DNA of 64,000 nt from Micromonospora eburnea (GTDB lineage Bacteria; Actinomycetota; Actinomycetes; Mycobacteriales; Micromonosporaceae), in assembly GCF_900090225.1 (NCBI RefSeq), contig NZ_FMHY01000002.1, positions 4,154,001 to 4,218,000 of the forward strand, given 5' to 3'. The translations under genes and the position numbers were made by a program. The notes under the pieces were generated by a model, which saw only the letters and a program-made list of their open reading frames with translations, ran no database searches and was not told the DNA's origin. Positions 1 to 9,600 of this stretch are shown here, in pieces (position 1 is the first letter of the stretch; the number at the start of each line of letters is the position of its first letter).

Positions 1-1047
1 CCCGCCGGCCACGCCCCGGACCGTCAGGTACGGCGGGCTCGCCGGTGCCTCGCCGGGCGGGCCCTCCAGGACGACCTCGTCGCCGTCGCGGTGCACCTCC
101 CGGAACCCGCCCATCCGGTAGGTCACGTACATCATCCGGTTGCGGTCGTTGGACACGAAGTCCGCCTGCAACCGGACGCCGGCCTCGGCCGCGAGCCGCT
201 GGATCTCGTTCAGCAGCACCGTGCCGACCCCGCGCGACATCACCCGGCACGACATCAGCAGCAGCTTGAGCCGCCACACCGTCGGGCCGAGCTCGACCAG
301 GGCCAGGCCGATCTTGCCGTACGAGCCGAACCGGTCGGTCAGCTCGGCCAGCAGCAGCAGGTGGTCGTCCGCGCGCTGCAACGCTTCGAGCTCGGTGTAG
401 GAGTACGTCCGGCCGGTGGTGTTGAGCTGGTGGGTCCGGACGGTCAGCTCCTCCGCCCGCCGCAGGTCCTCGGTGGTGGCCGGGGCGATGGTGAACACCA
501 TCCCCAGGGTGGCCAGGAACTCCTCGGAGGTGCCGGTGAACTCGGCGGCGGCGTCGTCCCGGTCAATGTCGGCCCGGTACATCTGCCGCCGCTGCCGGGA
601 CTCCCCGGTCACGAAGCGCGGGTGGAAGGCCGGCAGCGCCGGCAGTCCGGCGGCCTCGGTGGCGTCGAAGCAGCGTACGGTCGGGTGCCGGGAGTTGACC
701 TCCTCGCGTTCGAAGACCTGGTCGTCGACGAAGACGAGCGCGTCCGGGTTGAGGTTGAGTCGCCGCGCGATCGCCGCCACGGACTCCGCCTTGGAGCCCC
801 AGTTGATCTGCGGATGCAGGAACAGGTCGCCGATGCCCAGCTCGTCCAGCTTGGCGCGGGCGGTCGCCGGGTCGTTGCGGCTGGCGATCGAGTGCAGGAT
901 GCCCCGCTCGTCGAGGGCGCGGATCGCGTCGAGCACCTCCGTACGCGGGCGGACCTGCGGATCTTCGAGCAGCACCCCGTCCCAGAGGGTGTTGTCGAGG
1001 TCCCAGATCACGCACTTCACCGGCCGGCTGTCGGCAGCTGTGTCCAC
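1..1047 (-). CDS. fkbH: FkbH-like HAD-family protein (glyceryl-ACP formation), 3' end cut by window edge
   Basis: FkbH-type enzymes take the phosphoglyceryl group of 1,3-bisphosphoglycerate, dephosphorylate it and load it as glyceryl onto a dedicated ACP, the first step to hydroxy- or methoxymalonyl-ACP. The visible 349 residues start at a GTG (VDTAADSRP) preceded by a GGGGAGGTGAG ribosome site, 4 nt after the acyl-CoA dehydrogenase stop. The HAD motif WDLDNTLWDG puts the nucleophile and acid at about D16 and D18. DDQVFERE and the following region complete the HAD fold, and the C-terminal half (RTHQLNTTGRTYS, then LLLMSCRVMSRGVG) is the GNAT-like part usual for FkbH. Family members are about 350-370 aa, so only a few residues are missing. 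It is the last visible gene of the operon that supplies the extender unit. Confidence 0.9.
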   Translation of the reverse strand, partial: MDTAADSRPVKCVIWDLDNTLWDGVLLEDPQVRPRTEVLDAIRALDERGILHSIASRNDPATARAKLDELGIGDLFLHPQINWGSKAESVAAIARRLNLNPDALVFVDDQVFEREEVNSRHPTVRCFDATEAAGLPALPAFHPRFVTGESRQRRQMYRADIDRDDAAAEFTGTSEEFLATLGMVFTIAPATTEDLRRAEELTVRTHQLNTTGRTYSYTELEALQRADDHLLLLAELTDRFGSYGKIGLALVELGPTVWRLKLLLMSCRVMSRGVGTVLLNEIQRLAAEAGVRLQADFVSNDRNRMMYVTYRMGGFREVHRDGDEVVLEGPPGEAPASPPYLTVRGVAGG

Positions 1048-1051
1048 CGGC

Positions 1052-2239
1052 TCACCTCCCCACCGACATCAGGGCTTCGGGCAGCTCGGCCAGCCGGTGC
1101 CGGTCCTGGCGGACCAGGTCGGCGATGACGACCTCCTGGATCTGGGTGCTGCCCTCGATGATTTCCATGACCTTCGCGTCCCGGTAGTAGCGCGCGGCCG
1201 GGTGCCCGTCGACGCAGCCGGCGGCGCCGTGGATCTGCACCGTCTCCCGGGCGGCCCGGTTGGCGGCGGCGGCCGCGAAGTACTTGGCCGTCCAGGTGGC
1301 CAGCGGGGCGGCCAGGTCGTTGCGCTCGCGCAGCGCGCCGGCCTGGCGGCAGAGCAGCCGGGCGGCGGACACGTCGGCGGCCATCCCGCTGAGCAGGCGG
1401 CGGATCAGTTGGTGGTCCCGGATCAGGGCACCGCCCTGCCACCGACGGTCGGTGTGGTCCAGCGACGCGTCCAGGCAGGCCTGCGCGATACCGACGCAGC
1501 CGGACGCCACGCTGTAGCGGCCGAACTCCAGCGCGGTCGTCACCACCGTCATGAAGCCACGGCCGACCGGGCCGAGCACCGCGCTGGACGGCACCCGGCA
1601 GTCGTCGAGGCGTACCTCGCCCATCAGCCCGCCCCGGGTGCCGAGCACCCCGTCGATGGGCACGACCCGCAGGCCCGGGGTGTCCCGCGGCACCAGGAAG
1701 GCGGTGATGCCGTCCCCGGTGCGGGCGAACACCAGCAGCACGTCCGCGGCCAGCGCCATGCTGATCCAGCGCTTGACGCCGGTCAGCCGGTAGCCGCCCG
1801 GCACCGGCTCGGCCGAGGTCAGCAGCGTGCTCGGGTCGCTGCCGGCGGACTCCTCGCTCAGCGCGAACGCGCCGAGCGCCTCGCCCCGGGCCAGCCGGGG
1901 CAGCAGGTCGGCCCGCTGGGCGGCGCTGCCCCAGCGTTCGACCGCCCCGGCGACCATCCCGTGCACGGTCAGCAGGGTGCGTACCGACGAGCAGCCACGG
2001 CCGACCTCCTCGTGCAGCACGCCGAGCGGTACGGCACCGAGGCCGGCCCCGCCGTGCGCCACGGCCACCCCGGCACCGAGGTGGCCCTCGGCGGCCAGGG
2101 CCCGTACCACGTCGGCGGGCACCGCCCCGGACTGGTCGATCTCGGCCGCTCGCGGTGCCACGACCTGGTCGACGAACTCGCGGAACCGGGCGGTGTCCGG
2201 GCGCCCGGGTGCGACCGGTGCCAGGGTCTCAGCCGACAT
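1052..2239 (-). CDS. Acyl-CoA dehydrogenase-family enzyme of the extender-unit cassette (FkbI-like)
   Basis: A 395-aa flavin-dependent acyl-CoA dehydrogenase fold protein. In FkbI/ZmaE-type cassettes this enzyme works on ACP-bound glyceryl-derived intermediates on the way to hydroxymalonyl-ACP. The N-terminal domain (FVDQVVAPRAAEIDQSG), the FAD-contact segment (GAFALSEESAGSDPSTL) and the C-terminal helical domain are all present. The C-terminal EGSTQIQ motif supplies the glutamate expected to be the general base. The start overlaps the ACP gene by 11 nt, which indicates translational coupling. Its position between FkbH and the ACP argues for secondary metabolism rather than fatty-acid oxidation. 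Confidence 0.9.
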   Translation of the reverse strand: MSAETLAPVAPGRPDTARFREFVDQVVAPRAAEIDQSGAVPADVVRALAAEGHLGAGVAVAHGGAGLGAVPLGVLHEEVGRGCSSVRTLLTVHGMVAGAVERWGSAAQRADLLPRLARGEALGAFALSEESAGSDPSTLLTSAEPVPGGYRLTGVKRWISMALAADVLLVFARTGDGITAFLVPRDTPGLRVVPIDGVLGTRGGLMGEVRLDDCRVPSSAVLGPVGRGFMTVVTTALEFGRYSVASGCVGIAQACLDASLDHTDRRWQGGALIRDHQLIRRLLSGMAADVSAARLLCRQAGALRERNDLAAPLATWTAKYFAAAAANRAARETVQIHGAAGCVDGHPAARYYRDAKVMEIIEGSTQIQEVVIADLVRQDRHRLAELPEALMSVGR

Positions 2240-2477
2240 GACGCTCGACCAGCTCGGCGATCGCGTTGACGGTACGGAAGTTGTCGCGCTCCAGGTCCTC
2301 GTTGTCGAGCTCGATGGCGAACTCCTGCTCGACGAAGAGCACCAGCTGCATGGCGAACAGCGAGTTCACCAGGCCGGTCTCGAAGATGTCGTCGTCGTCG
2401 CGCAGGTCGGCGGGGCAGCGGGTGCCGAGGAAGGTCCGGATGCGGGTCTTGTTGTCCGGGCGGATCTTGGTGTCCAA
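2229..2477 (-). CDS. Discrete acyl carrier protein of the extender-unit cassette (FkbJ-like)
   Basis: An 82-aa carrier protein. The phosphopantetheine serine is about S39 in ETGLVNSLFAMQLV. The Asn before the Ser (NS where most ACPs have DS) is typical of the FkbJ/ZmaD group that carries glyceryl and then hydroxy- or methoxymalonyl. The acidic run RDDDDIFETG and the tail FRTVNAIAELV also fit this group. It lies 1 nt after the dehydrogenase gene and overlaps the acyl-CoA dehydrogenase gene. It is expected to receive glycerate from FkbH and to donate the finished extender to the free acyltransferase at 3354-4697. Confidence 0.9.
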   Translation of the reverse strand: MDTKIRPDNKTRIRTFLGTRCPADLRDDDDIFETGLVNSLFAMQLVLFVEQEFAIELDNEDLERDNFRTVNAIAELVERHVG

Positions 2478-2478
2478 C

Positions 2479-3357
2479 TCAGGCTCCTTGGGTCGCGGGC
2501 CGCCGGTCGCCGGTGATCCCGTAGTGGTGGAAGCCCGCCCCGCTCTTGCGGCCGAGCAGGCCGGCGGCGACCATGGTCCGCAGCAGCGGGCAGGGCCGGT
2601 ACTTCGAGTCGCCGAAGCGTTCGTGGAGCACCTCCAGGCTGTGCAGGATGGTGTCCACGCCGATCAGGTCCGCCGTCTCCAGCGGGCCCATCTCGTGGCC
2701 GAAGCACCGTTTGAACAGCTCGTCGATCGCCTCCGCCGAGGCGATTCCCTCGGCCCGGCAGAACGCGGCCTCGTTGATGGTCAGCATCAGGACCCGGTTG
2801 GACACGAAGCCCGGCGAGTCGTTCACGGTGATGGCGGTCTTGCCCATCGACGCGAGCAGGGACCGCGCCGCCTCGATCGTGGCGGTGGTGGTGTGCCAGC
2901 CGGGGATGAGTTCCACCACCGGCTTCAGCGGCACCGGGTTCATGAAGTGCAGACCGATCACCTGTCCGGGCCGCCCGGTGAGGGCGGCGACGTCGGTGAT
3001 CGGGAAGCAGGAGGTGTTGACGACGAAGACGCAGCCCGGCTCGCAGATCCGGTCCAGCGCCCGGTACACCGGTTCCTTGGCCGACCACGTCTCGGAGACG
3101 TTCTCGATCACCACGCTCGCCGTGGCGAGCTCGTCGAGCTCCTGGGTGAAGGTGATCCGGTCCAGCACCTCGGCCGGCGTGTACGTGCGCAGCTTCGGCG
3201 CGACGAGGCGCTGGAACCGGACCGCGCGGCCGATCTCCACCCGCGCCCGGTCCAACGCGTCGGCCGACGTGTCGACCAGGACGACCTTGTGCTCGGCCTG
3301 GGCCAGGCTCTGCGCCACGCCCGTCCCGATGGTGCCGGCACCGACCACGCCGATCAT
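2479..3357 (-). CDS. 3-hydroxyacyl-CoA dehydrogenase-family enzyme of the extender-unit cassette (FkbK-like)
   Basis: A 292-aa NAD-dependent dehydrogenase of the 3-hydroxybutyryl-CoA dehydrogenase family. In FkbK/ZmaG-type pathways it oxidises the glyceryl group on the ACP. The N-terminal Rossmann motif is GVVGAGTIGTG. The catalytic histidine lies in GLHFMNPVPLKPVVELI, and the C-terminal dimerisation domain has the expected GFVSNRVL and GPLETADLIGVDT segments. The ATG overlaps the stop of the acyltransferase gene as ATGA. With FkbH, the acyl-CoA dehydrogenase and the ACP it forms the complete four-protein core of hydroxymalonyl-ACP synthesis. Confidence 0.9.
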   Translation of the reverse strand: MIGVVGAGTIGTGVAQSLAQAEHKVVLVDTSADALDRARVEIGRAVRFQRLVAPKLRTYTPAEVLDRITFTQELDELATASVVIENVSETWSAKEPVYRALDRICEPGCVFVVNTSCFPITDVAALTGRPGQVIGLHFMNPVPLKPVVELIPGWHTTTATIEAARSLLASMGKTAITVNDSPGFVSNRVLMLTINEAAFCRAEGIASAEAIDELFKRCFGHEMGPLETADLIGVDTILHSLEVLHERFGDSKYRPCPLLRTMVAAGLLGRKSGAGFHHYGITGDRRPATQGA

Positions 3358-4697
3358 GAGTCACTCCTTGGGGTGTCGTTGGTGAAGCGCGCCCAGTCGA
3401 GGTCGAGGCCCGCCGTCCACAGCCGACCGAGCGAGGTCAGCAGCCCGGCCGTCTCCGAACGGCCGGCGAACGCCGGGGCCAGGCCCGGCTGGACCCGGGC
3501 GAGCCGGGCCCGGTCGCAGGCCGGGTGGTGGCGGGCGGAGGAGGACAGGCCCTCGCCGGGGCCGAGTTCGATCGCCACCGGGTCCACCTCCCGCCACAGG
3601 GTGCCAAGGCCGGACATCAGCTCGACCGGGCGGGCCAGGTGCTGGGCCCAGTACGCCGGGTCGGTCGCCTGGGCGTCGGTGAGCCAGCCGCCGGTGATGT
3701 TGGAGACGTACGGGATCCGCGGCCCGGCGAGCCGCACGTTGGCGCGTATCCAGGCGGTGAGCCGCGCGCCGAGCGGCTCCATGGTGCGGGTGTGGAAACC
3801 GTGGTGGGCGCCGACCCGCTGATAGACGACACCGGCGTCGGTCAGTCGGCGTTCGAGGTCGGCGACCGCGGCCCGGGGGCCACCGAGCACGGTCTGGAAG
3901 GGACTGGTCACGGCGGCCACGTCGAGATCGGCGCCGAGCCACGGGCCGATCTCGTCCCGGGTCAGCGCCACGGCCAGCATGCCGCCGGGCGCCAACTCCT
4001 CGATCCGCTCGGCCCGCCACCGCACCAGCCGCAGCGCGTCCGGCAGGGACATCACGCCGGCCAGACAGGCGGCGACGTACTCGCCGAGGCTGTAGCCGAT
4101 CATGGCAGCCGGTTCGACGCCCCAGCTCCGGACCAGCTCGGCCAGCGCGTACTCGAGCACGAAGACGCCCGGCTGGCCGTACCGGGTGGTGGCCAGCGGG
4201 CCCTGCGGCACCTGCCGGGGCCGCAGCATCGCCCGCAGGTCGCCCGGCAGCCGCGGGGTCTGTTCCACCGGCCGGACCAGCAGGTCGAGCAGGTCGCAGC
4301 CGTCGGCTTCGAGCACGGCGCAGCAGCGGTCGACGGCATCCCGGAACACCGGTTCGGACCGGTACAGCTCGGCGCCCATCCCCGGGTACTGGTCGCCGAC
4401 CCCGCTGAGCAGGAACGCCACCGGCCGCCGTACCGCCGGCCGAGCGCCCTCCAGGCCTCGGCCCCGGCGCAGCGCGGCCACCACGGACGCGGCGTCGGTG
4501 CCGACGACCGCCCCCCGGTACGCGTCGTGCGCCCCGTGCCGCGATTCGCGGGCCAGCTCCGGCAGCGATTCCGGCGCCGCCTCGATCCGCGCGAGCAGCG
4601 CCTGCCGGGCCGCGGGCAGCCCCTCGGCGGTGGCGGCCGACCACACCAGCAGTTCCGCCGGGCGGGTGGCCACAGTGGTCAACAGCGACTCAGTCAT
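3354..4697 (-). CDS. Free-standing acyltransferase for the polyketide module (trans-acting AT)
   Basis: A 447-aa stand-alone AT of the malonyl-transferase fold. It probably moves the hydroxy- or methoxymalonyl unit from the discrete ACP to the ACP of the PKS at 6676-10134, which has no AT of its own. The N-terminal motif is LLSGVGDQYPGMG. The nucleophile is about S203 in GYSLGEYVAA, where the usual His of GHSxGE is Tyr. The second catalytic region reads GAHHGFHTRTMEPL. The C-terminal linker ends in LDLDWARF, like the post-AT linker of modular PKSs, so the gene may derive from an integrated AT. It overlaps the thioesterase gene by 8 nt and the dehydrogenase gene by 4 nt. Zwittermicin's ZmaF is the nearest parallel I know in role. 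Confidence 0.87.
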   Translation of the reverse strand: MTESLLTTVATRPAELLVWSAATAEGLPAARQALLARIEAAPESLPELARESRHGAHDAYRGAVVGTDAASVVAALRRGRGLEGARPAVRRPVAFLLSGVGDQYPGMGAELYRSEPVFRDAVDRCCAVLEADGCDLLDLLVRPVEQTPRLPGDLRAMLRPRQVPQGPLATTRYGQPGVFVLEYALAELVRSWGVEPAAMIGYSLGEYVAACLAGVMSLPDALRLVRWRAERIEELAPGGMLAVALTRDEIGPWLGADLDVAAVTSPFQTVLGGPRAAVADLERRLTDAGVVYQRVGAHHGFHTRTMEPLGARLTAWIRANVRLAGPRIPYVSNITGGWLTDAQATDPAYWAQHLARPVELMSGLGTLWREVDPVAIELGPGEGLSSSARHHPACDRARLARVQPGLAPAFAGRSETAGLLTSLGRLWTAGLDLDWARFTNDTPRSDS

Positions 4698-5451
4698 GGC
4701 GGGTCCCTTCCAACACGGCGACGGGCCCGAGGTGCTCCCGGACGAGCCGGAGCACCGCGGCCCGGTCGGAGACGAGGTTGAAGTGGCCGTGTCCGACCAC
4801 GTCGACGGTGCATCGGCCGGTCGTGAGGTCGCCCCAGCCGGCCAGGCCGTGCTTCGGCACGTAGTGGTCCCCGGTGCCGCTGCACGCGTGGATGTCGCAG
4901 CCCAGCGGCGTACGCACCGGCCACCGGTACCGCTCGCAGGCGGCGAAGTCGGCGCGCAGCATCGGCAGCAGCAGCCGCAGCAGCTCCTGATTGGTCCAGA
5001 CCGAGTCCGGAATGCCGTCGTAGCCGTGGCGTACCTGGGCCAGGAACTCGGCGTCCGGCAGGTGGGCGATGGCCGGCTCGGCGCTGGGCCGGTGCGGGGC
5101 GGTCGCCCCGGCCACGAACAGCCGCTCCGGCTCGTGCGGCAACCGGTGGGCGACCTCGTACGCGACGAGCGCGCCCATGCTGTGCCCGAACAGCGCGTAC
5201 GGCCGGTCGAGCAGTGGCTGCGCCGCCTCGGCCACCCGCGCGGCGATCACGTCGAGGTCGTCGACCGGCGGTTCGCCGTAGCGCGACTCACGGCCGGGCA
5301 GGTGCACCAGGCACACCTCGACCGACGGGGCCAGCTCGGCCAGCCAGCGGGCGTAGAAGGACGGCCCCGCCCCGGCCGGCGGTACGCAGAACAGCCTGAT
5401 CCGGGCCTCCGGCACCACCCGGGGTCGCCTGATCCACGGCGAGGCGGTCAT
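4690..5451 (-). CDS. Type II thioesterase (editing, GrsT-like)
   Basis: A 253-aa alpha/beta hydrolase of the GrsT/RifR family. Such proteins remove wrong acyl groups from carrier domains. The motifs are in the expected order: FCVPPAGAGPSFY near the N-terminus, nucleophile S91 in GHSMGA, the acid in SGTGDHYVP, and the histidine in GHGHFNLV near the C-terminus. An open frame continues upstream inside the neighbouring gene, but the ATG at 5451 (MTASPWIRRP) is chosen because it overlaps the PLP-enzyme stop as ATGA and gives the normal family length. Position inside the PKS/NRPS operon supports an editing role. Confidence 0.9.
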   Translation of the reverse strand: MTASPWIRRPRVVPEARIRLFCVPPAGAGPSFYARWLAELAPSVEVCLVHLPGRESRYGEPPVDDLDVIAARVAEAAQPLLDRPYALFGHSMGALVAYEVAHRLPHEPERLFVAGATAPHRPSAEPAIAHLPDAEFLAQVRHGYDGIPDSVWTNQELLRLLLPMLRADFAACERYRWPVRTPLGCDIHACSGTGDHYVPKHGLAGWGDLTTGRCTVDVVGHGHFNLVSDRAAVLRLVREHLGPVAVLEGTRHD

Positions 5452-6647
5452 GACGCCACCTTCAGGGCCGGGCCGACGGTCAGCGATTCGAGCACGGTGC
5501 AGAGCCGGGCCAGTTCCTCGGCGGAGTTGTAGTAGTGCACGGAGACCCGGAGCAGGCTGCTGATGCCGCGGCGCCGCATGTCGACGCAGGCGGCGTTCGA
5601 CAGGCACACCCAGGTGTTGATGCCGGCCCGCTGCAACTCCGCCCGGACCAGCTCGGCGGCCTGGCCGTGCACGGTCAGCGCGATGGTGCCGCAGCGTTCC
5701 CGGCCACGGTCCTCCACGGTGATTCCCGGGATGCTCGCGAGGTCCACGCGCAGGCCGGCGGCGAGTTCCCGGATCCGGTGCCAGGTGTTCTCGATCCCCC
5801 AGGAGAGCGCGTAGTCGACGGCGACGCCGAGGCCGATCCGGGTCGCGCAGTTGGTCTCCCAGGTGTCGAACCGGCGGGCGGCCGGCGCGAACCGGTAGCC
5901 GACCCCGTCCCACTCGACGCCGTCGAGCCCGACCGTGCCGGGCGAGAGCTGCTCGGCGAACTCCCGTCTGGCGTACAGGAATCCGGTGCCCCGGGGTCCG
6001 CGCAGGAACTTCCGGCCGCAGCCGACCAGCATGTCGCAGCCGATCTGGCGTACGTCGACGGGGAGCTGCCCGATCGACTGGCTGGCGTCCACCAGGTAGG
6101 TGATGCCGTGCTCGCGGGCGACCCGGCCGATGGCGGCCACCGGGTAGATCAGGCCGTCGTGCATCGGCACGTGGGTCATGGCGATCAGCTTCACCCGCTC
6201 GTCGATGTGGTCCCGCAGCTCCGCGACGTCCACCAGGCCGTCGGCGTCCACCGGCAGGACCTCCAACTGGACGCCGGTACGCCGGGCCAGGTGCAGGAAG
6301 GACAGGTAGCTGCTGCCGTACTCCATCGGGCTGATGAGCACCCGGTCGCCGGGCCCCAACGCGATGCTGGACAGCGCCGCGCCCCAGGCCCGGGTGGCGC
6401 TCTCGAACATCGCGATCTCGTCGCTGTGGCAGTTGAGCAGGTCGGCGAGGGCGCTGTGCCCGCGTTCGACGGCCACCCGGGCCCGCTCGGCGGCCTCGTA
6501 GGGGCCCAGCTCGGACTCCAGCCGCAGGTGACCCATGACCGCGTCGATCACCGGCTTCGGGGCGAGGCTGGCGCCAGCGTTGTTGAGATGGGCGACGTAC
6601 TTCACTCCGGGCGTGTCCGCCCGCGCCCGTACCAGGTTGATGTTCAT
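5448..6647 (-). CDS. Class V aminotransferase-fold PLP-dependent enzyme
   Basis: A 399-aa fold-type I PLP protein of the class V group, which includes cysteine desulfurases, EgtE-like C-S lyases and isopenicillin N epimerase-like enzymes. The PLP aspartate is about D187 (YLVDASQSIG) and the Schiff-base lysine about K213 (GCGRKFLRGPRGTGFLY). The N-terminus has HLNNAGASLAPKPV, shared with EgtE-like and epimerase-like members. No desulfurase-type catalytic Cys loop is obvious. The gene lies 28 nt after the PKS gene and overlaps the thioesterase gene, so it belongs to the cluster. It could transaminate, epimerise or cleave a carrier-bound or free amino acid. I cannot tell which from sequence alone. 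Confidence 0.75.
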   Translation of the reverse strand: MNINLVRARADTPGVKYVAHLNNAGASLAPKPVIDAVMGHLRLESELGPYEAAERARVAVERGHSALADLLNCHSDEIAMFESATRAWGAALSSIALGPGDRVLISPMEYGSSYLSFLHLARRTGVQLEVLPVDADGLVDVAELRDHIDERVKLIAMTHVPMHDGLIYPVAAIGRVAREHGITYLVDASQSIGQLPVDVRQIGCDMLVGCGRKFLRGPRGTGFLYARREFAEQLSPGTVGLDGVEWDGVGYRFAPAARRFDTWETNCATRIGLGVAVDYALSWGIENTWHRIRELAAGLRVDLASIPGITVEDRGRERCGTIALTVHGQAAELVRAELQRAGINTWVCLSNAACVDMRRRGISSLLRVSVHYYNSAEELARLCTVLESLTVGPALKVAS

Positions 6648-6675
6648 CTCAGCTCATCTCGACAGATCGGTACGG

Positions 6676-9600
6676 TTATCCGGCCAGGTAGCGCAGCGCC
6701 AGCGAACCGGCGTCCGCGCGTTCCTCGTTGAGCACCTGCCAGCCGACCTCGGCCAGCTCGGCGAAGGTGCGGCAGCCCCACAGCCGCGTGATCGGCACCT
6801 TCATCCGGTTGCGCTTCTCCCACCGCGCCAGCGCCTCCAGGAAGGTCAGCGAATCGCAGCCGACCGCCAGCAGTTCGTCGTCGTCGACCAGGTCGTCGAC
6901 CCCGACCAGGTCGCCGACGATGCGCATGAGGTGCTCGCACAGCTCGTCCTGGGTCGCCGCGGTCGGCTCGGCGTCGCCCGCCTCGTCGGTCGGCCGGCGT
7001 CGCAGCAGCCGGCGTACCCGGTCGACGCGCTCGCCGAGCGGCACCGTCGACACCACGAGCCGGGCGTCCCCGGCGGCGACGATCGAGCCGAGCAGGCCGG
7101 TCGCCTGCTCCACGTCCATCGCGGTGGCGGTGGCGGCGGCGGCGCCGAGGCCCGTGGCGGCCTTGTCGAACCGCCACACGTCCCAGTCGACGCTGACCCA
7201 CGGCGCGCCGTTCGCGCTCCGCCATTCGGCGTACGCGTCGAGGTAGCGGTTGGCCGCCGTGTAGACGCCGAAGGTGATGCCACCGAGGACGGCGCTCAGG
7301 CTCGAACAGACCAGGAAGAAGTCCAGCGGCTGGGCGCGGGTGACGCGGTCGAGGACACCGATTCCGGTCGTCTTGGGCCGCAGCAGGTCCTGGGCCTGGT
7401 CGACGGAGGTCTCGGCGACGAACGTGAAGCCGCTGCCGCCGCCCTCGATCCCGGCCGCGTGCACCACGCCGTTGACCGGGCCCCAGTGCCGGTTGACCTC
7501 CTCGACCACCTGGGCCATCCGCCGCTCGTCGGCGACGTCGGCGCGCAGCGTGAGCACCTCGGCGCCGAGTTCGCGCAGCCGCCGGGCGGCGTCCGCGCCG
7601 GGCGGCCGGCCCTGGCGGGACACCAGCGCGATCCGGGTGCCACCGGACGCCGCGAGGTGGGTGGCGATCGCCAGGCCCATCCGGCCCGAGCCGCCGGCGA
7701 TCAGGTACACCCCGCCCGGCCGGACCGGCGTGGCCACCCCACCCGCGGTGTCCAGCCGCTCGAAGGCCGGGACGTGCCGGTCGACGCCACGGTAGGCGAC
7801 CTCCGGGGTCTCCGCCGGGCTCGCCAGTTCGGCCAGCAGCCGGGCCGCCACCTCGGCGGCGGGCGTGCCGGCCGCGAAGTCCAGGGCCTGGCAGCGCAGG
7901 TCGGGGTGCTCCTGCGGGACGACCTGGCAGAGCCCGAGCAGCGCCGCCGCCGCCGGGTCCACCGCCGTGACGTCCCCGACCGGCTGGGCGTTCTCGGTCA
8001 CGACCCACAGTTCGGGCGACTGTCCGGCCGCGACCAGCGCCCGGACCAGCGACAGCGTGCCGAGCACGCCGGTGGCGACGGCCACCTCGGCGGGTTCGCC
8101 GCCGGAACGCAGCCGTACCACCCGGGTGACCGGGCCGGTCTCCGTGACCACGTGCTCGACCAGGCGGGCCAGGTCGGCCGGGTCCTCCGGCCGGACCCGC
8201 ACCACGCCGTCGGCGGACACGTCGAACTCGGTGGCCGGCTCCACCGCCACCACGGCCAGTCCGGCCGCGGCGAGTTCCGCCCGGACCGTCGCGGTCGGTT
8301 CGGGGTGGTCGCCGAGGACGAGGCAGGTGCCGTCGGTACGCGCCAGGTCGCCGGGATGGTGCGGGCGGGGCAGCCCGGTCCGGGTCCACACCTGCCGGTA
8401 CAGCCACCGGTCGACCGGTTCCGGCTCCTGCAACGTACGCCCGGCGGCGCCGCCCGGGGTGACCTGCTGGTCGGCGACCGGCACCCACAGCTCCTCGCCC
8501 TGCCAGGGGTAGCTGGGCAGGGACAGCCGGCGGTACCGCCGGCCCTGGTAGCGGGCCGCCCAGTCGACGTCCCCGCCGTCGACCCACTCCCCGGCCAGAT
8601 CGGCCAGTTCCCCGGCGGTGGCGCCGGCCGGGTCGTCGCCGGCCAGCACTCGGACCAGCTCCGCGGTCGACGAGACGACCGCCGCCCAGCGGCGCGGCTG
8701 CGGTCGCCGGCCGACCGCCAGCGTGAACGCGAGGTCGGCCAGCGCCACGTCCGGCCGCCCGGTCAGCCAGGCCAGCAGCCGTTCCCGCATCGCGTCCAGC
8801 GCGGCCTCGGTGCGGGCCGAGAGCAGCACCGCGTGCTCGGCCGGTGGGTGGGGTTCGACCGGTGCCGGCCGCGGCGGCTGCTCCACGACGAGGTGGACGT
8901 TCGTGCCGCCCATGCCGAAGGAGCTGACGCCGGCCCGGCGCGGGCCGTCCGGCCACGGCCGCAGCGAGCGGTTGACGTAGAACGGGGAGTCCGCGAAGTC
9001 GATGCCCGGGTTGGGCTCCTCGAAGTCCGGCGCGGGCGGGATCTCGCCGTGCTTGACCGACAGGATCGCCTTGAGCAGCCCCGCCATGCCCGACGCGTAG
9101 CCGAGGTGCCCGATGTTCGCCTTCACCGAGTTCAGCGCGCAGAACCCGCGCTCCTGGGTGTGCTGGCGGTAGGCGCGGGTGAGGGCCCGTACCTCGATCG
9201 GGTCGCCGACCGCGGTGCCGGTGCCGTGCCCCTCCACCAGGTGGATCGACTCGGCCGGCACGCCGGCGGCGGCGAGCGCGGCGCTGATCGCCGCCGACTG
9301 CCCCTCGACCCCGGGCGCGGAGAAGCCGGCCTTGGCCCGGCCGTCGTTGTTGATCCCGCCGCCGAGGATCACGGCGTGGATGTGGTCGCCGCTCGCGATG
9401 GCGTCGGAGAGCCGGCGCAGTACGACGACGCCGACGCCGTCGCCCTCGACGTAGCCGGTGCCGCGTTGTTCGTAGGCGCGGGTGTGGCCGTCGGCGGAGA
9501 GGATGAACCCGTCCTGCTGTTCGTAGGCGAGGCTGTCGTGGCAGCGGATGTTGACCGCCCCGGCCAGCGCGAGATCGGCCCGGCCGGCGCGTACCGCCTC

